From assembly GCF_035582795.1 (NCBI RefSeq), contig NC_134366.1, forward strand, positions 152,071,519 through 152,135,518: a stretch of 64,000 nucleotides of DNA, given 5' to 3'. The notes beneath the pieces are model-generated. The model made no database searches, was not told where the DNA came from, and saw only the letters and a program-made list of their open reading frames with translations. Positions 61,212 to 64,000 of the stretch are shown one piece after another. Numbering within the stretch: position 1 is the stretch's first letter; each line of letters begins with the position of its first letter. A program made the position numbers and the translations under genes. Origin of the DNA: Mycteria americana. Taxonomy: Eukaryota > Chordata > Aves > Ciconiiformes > Ciconiidae.

Positions 61212-62908
61212 GTAGAGTACTTAATGCCTTCTTTGCCTCAGTCTTTAATAGCAAGACCAGTTGTTCTTGGGGTACCCAGCCCCCTGAGCTGGAAGACAGG
61301 GTCGGGGAGCAGAATGAAGCCCCTGTAATCCAAGGGGAAGTGGTTAGTGACCTGCTACACCACTTAGACACACGCAGGTCTATGGGGCCGGATGGGGTCC
61401 ACCCAAGAGTACTGAGGGAGCTGGCAGAAATGCTCACCGAGCCACTGTTGATCCTCTGTCAGCAGTCCTGGCTGACTGGGGAGGTCCCAGTTGACTGGAG
61501 GTTAGCAAATGTGATGCCCATCTACAAGAAGGGCTGGAAGGAGGATCCAGGGAACTGCAGGCCTGTCAGTCTGATCTCGGTGCTGGGGAAGGTTATGGAG
61601 CAGATCATCTTGAGTGCCATCACACGGCACATGCAGGACAACCAAGTGATCAGGCCCAGTCAGCATGGGTTATGAAGGGCAGGTCCTGCTTGACCAACCT
61701 GATCTCCTTCTGTGACAAGGTGACCCGCTTAGTGGATGAGGGAAAGGCTGTGGATGTTGTCTGCCTGGACTTTAGTAAGGCCTTTGACACCATGTCCCAC
61801 AGCATTCTCCTGGGGAAACGGGCTGCTCATGCCTTGGAGGGGCGTACTCTTTGCTGGGTAAAAACTGGCTGGATGGCCGGCCGTGTGGTGAATGGAGTTA
61901 AATCCAGTTGGCGGCCGGTCACAAGCGGTGTTCCCCAGGGCTCAGTATTGGGGCCAGTTCTGTTTAATATCTTTATCAATGATCTGGATGAGGGGATTGA
62001 GTGCACCCTCAGTAAGTTTGCAGATGACACCAAGTTGTGTGGGAGTGTTGATCTGCTTGAGGGTAGGAAGTCTCTACAGAGGGACCTGGACAGGCTGGAT
62101 TGATGGGCTGAGGTCAATTGTATGAGGTTCAACAAAGCCAAGTGCTGGGTCCTGCACTTGGGTCACAACAACCCCATGCAACGCTGCAGACTTGGGGAAG
62201 AGTGGCTGGAAAGCTGCTGGGTGGAAAAGGACCTGGGAGTGTTGGTCGACAGCCAGCTGAATATGAGCCAGTAGTATGCCCAGGTGGCCAAGAAGGCCAA
62301 TAGCATCCTGGCTTGTATCAGAAATAGTGTGGCCAGCAGGAGTAGGGCAGTGATCGTGCCCCTGTACTCGGCACTGGTGAGGCTGCACCTCGAATCCTGT
62401 GTTCAGTTTTGGGCCCCTCACTACAAGAGGGACATTGAGGTGCTGGAGCGTGTCCAGAGAAGGGCAACGAAGCTGGTGAAGGGTCTGGAGCAGAAGTCTT
62501 CTGAGGAGCGGCTGAGGGAACTGGGATTGTTTAGCCTGGAGAAAAGGAGGCTGAGGGGAGACCTTATCGCTCTCTGCAACTACCTGAAAAGAGGCTGTAG
62601 AGAGGTGGGGGTCGGTCTCTTCTCTCAGGTAACAAGCCATAGGACAAGAGGAAATGGCCTCAAGTTGCGCCAGGAGACATTTAGATGGGATATTAGGAAA
62701 TATTTCTTTACCAAAAGGGTTGTCAAGCCTTGGAACAGGCTGCCCAGGGAAGTGGTTGAGTCACCATTCCTGAAGGTATTTAAAAGACGTGTAGATGTGG
62801 TGCTCAGGGACATGGTTTAGTGGTGCACTTGGCAGTGCTGGGTTAATGGTTGGACTTGATGATCTTAAAGGTCTTTTCCAACCTAAATGATTCTATGATT
62901 CTATGATT
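61212..62908 (+). mobile_element. CR1 LINE, 5'-truncated, 1.7 kb
   Basis: The element begins within ORF2 (AGAGTACTTAATGCCTTC) and runs through the reverse transcriptase and C-terminal region to the 3' UTR. It ends GATTCTATGATTCTATGATT, with two and a half octamer units. It is the best preserved of the window's CR1 copies and is therefore the youngest. CR1 mobilises by target-primed reverse transcription and generally leaves no clear target-site duplication; I see none. Subfamily assignment would need comparison with a repeat library. Confidence 0.97.
61214..62820 (+). pseudogene. CR1 ORF2 reverse transcriptase, broken
   Basis: The frame is open from 61214 (RVLNAFFASVFNSK) to about 61673. It then shifts by a small deletion at the SQHG block, where the frame ends in a TGA and reading continues as KGRSCLTNL in another frame. 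Motif A reads [15 protein letters not shown], motif [21 protein letters not shown], and the catalytic motif C FADD lies at 62017-62028. Two in-frame stops follow: TGA at 62101 (where CR1 normally has Arg-Trp-Ala, so a CGA to TGA change fits methyl-CpG decay) and TAG near 62272 (CAG to TAG). The last part, ending in VVLRDMV and a TAG at 62818, is intact. The upstream endonuclease is missing because of 5' truncation, so the copy cannot be autonomous. Confidence 0.93.
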
Positions 62909-64000
62909 TACATGAGTTATGTTTTGTGTGTTCCCAGATGAATGCTCCGGTTCTCCTCCCCTCTGCAATATATACATTTTTTTTTCTGTGCAGCTTCAGG
63001 ACTCAAGAGAAGCTTGCTGGAGAGAGAAGGTTTCCCTTTTGCAGGTTTCTAGGTAGGGGTAGAGAGGGGGCTGAGCTATTGCTGACCAGAAATTTTAAGA
63101 GGAAACCTTGCATAATTGAGCCTGGCCCTTGTAGCTGTTAACAGCACTCAGTGGAAAGGTTATGAAAATCTTCCTGAAACATTTGTATGCAACTAGGCAG
63201 GACTGTGTGGCAGGACTTTGCTACTTCCCACCATGGCGTAATGTCAGTGATGGTCATGTTTTTTCCTGTGTTATCAAGGGAGGTGTCCTGGGCTGCTGGG
63301 AAGGATGGAGTTCGAAGGGTGGTCACTACCTAGTGTCACCTTCACAGTGGCCGTGACTGCCAAAATAGTCTCATCCTGCTCCTCTGCATCCCTCTCACTC
63401 CTTGGATACCGAGCAGAAATGTTATGCCCCTGAATAAGAGTGGTGAATGTCAGAAGAACAGCAATTTTAATGTTGTTATAAGGCTTACTACCCAATGGGC
63501 AAAACTAAGAAGACAAGATGAACAAAACTCCATGTACCTGGAGTAGTCCTCTTCGATCTTACTGTTTTAGAAAAGGAAGGGTGACCCTGAGATCACCTGT
63601 GAACTCATACTATATTCACCTGAGACATGAGCTTTCAAATCCTTGCCCTGCTACATGTCCCCGTGATGGCCCTGGTTCCTGGCTGGCTTCTTTGTATTTC
63701 AGTCCTCACTCCCCTGCCTGGTGGGTGTCAGTCATTTCATACCCCACGGGGCACTGTGAAGGCAAACACATGAAATATTAGCTGCTGTTGTGAGGTTTTC
63801 AGGTAGATGGTATACCCTGGGGCAAGGGGCTGTCTCATCGCCACACTCCATTCAAAGGCCTTTTCACCCTGCAGCACTGGAGCTAGAGCAGAGGTTTCTG
63901 AGGTTAGACACTGTGCGGCCAAGGGCATCCCGTGCATGGAGGCTCCAGCCGCTCTCACCCAGCTGAAACATTAATGTTGGCCTCCTCTGCGCTGAGCAGC
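62909..64000. other. Intergenic DNA to window end
   Basis: About 1.1 kb of moderate-GC sequence after the CR1 tail. No exon, repeat or RNA gene was recognised. Confidence 0.6.

Noticed and set aside
1..64000. CRISPR arrays, operons, prophage or other prokaryotic systems; tRNA and rRNA genes
   Set aside because: No regularly spaced repeats, no cloverleaf with A/B boxes and no rRNA-like segment was noticed. Spliced gene structure and CR1 elements identify vertebrate nuclear DNA. Small RNA genes could be missed without a covariance-model scan.

Overview
The window looks like vertebrate nuclear DNA, most probably from a bird. Two lines of evidence support this. First, it carries CR1 LINE retrotransposons whose 3' ends finish in the ATTCTATG octamer repeat typical of avian (and other sauropsid) CR1. 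Second, it contains one intact, spliced, recognisable vertebrate gene, ZNF706, in about 64 kb of mostly non-coding sequence. There are no bacterial-style operons, CRISPR arrays or phage genes. I found no convincing tRNA or rRNA gene.

The one gene I can support is ZNF706, on the minus strand. Its 76-codon reading frame is split over two coding exons (35709-35843 and 34399-34494). A non-coding first exon probably ends at 38933, inside a strong CpG island (about 38460-39640). The product is a small basic protein with a SERF/4F5-like N-terminus and one C2H2 zinc finger. The intron falls exactly between the Cys half and the His half of the finger. The CpG-island promoter holds an NRF1-type palindrome, a CCAAT box, a PAR-bZIP D-box, GC boxes, two short tandem repeats and a strong G-quadruplex motif.

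Layout: 1-345 ends with a worn CR1 tail. 346-26150 is GC-variable intergenic DNA with two GC-rich, CpG-dense patches (about 7180-7900 and 12640-13165) not linked to a recognised gene, plus several AT-rich stretches that look like conserved regulatory elements. 26150-38400 is strikingly AT-rich and CpG-poor, with an ancient CR1 relic (about 28060-29660) and the ZNF706 body. 38460-39640 is the promoter island. 39640-64000 is intergenic, with faint old CR1 tails (about 40487 and 48735), a tandem duplication at about 41781-41873, a moderately old CR1 3' fragment (56588-57355) and a younger, longer CR1 (61212-62908) with most of its reverse transcriptase still readable but broken by a frameshift and two stops.

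No new multi-gene system is visible. The most interesting observations are the ZNF706 promoter architecture, the orphan CpG islands, the candidate conserved non-coding elements and a hairpin at the CR1/microsatellite junction. All database-dependent statements (conservation, repeat subfamily, transcription) are untested here.
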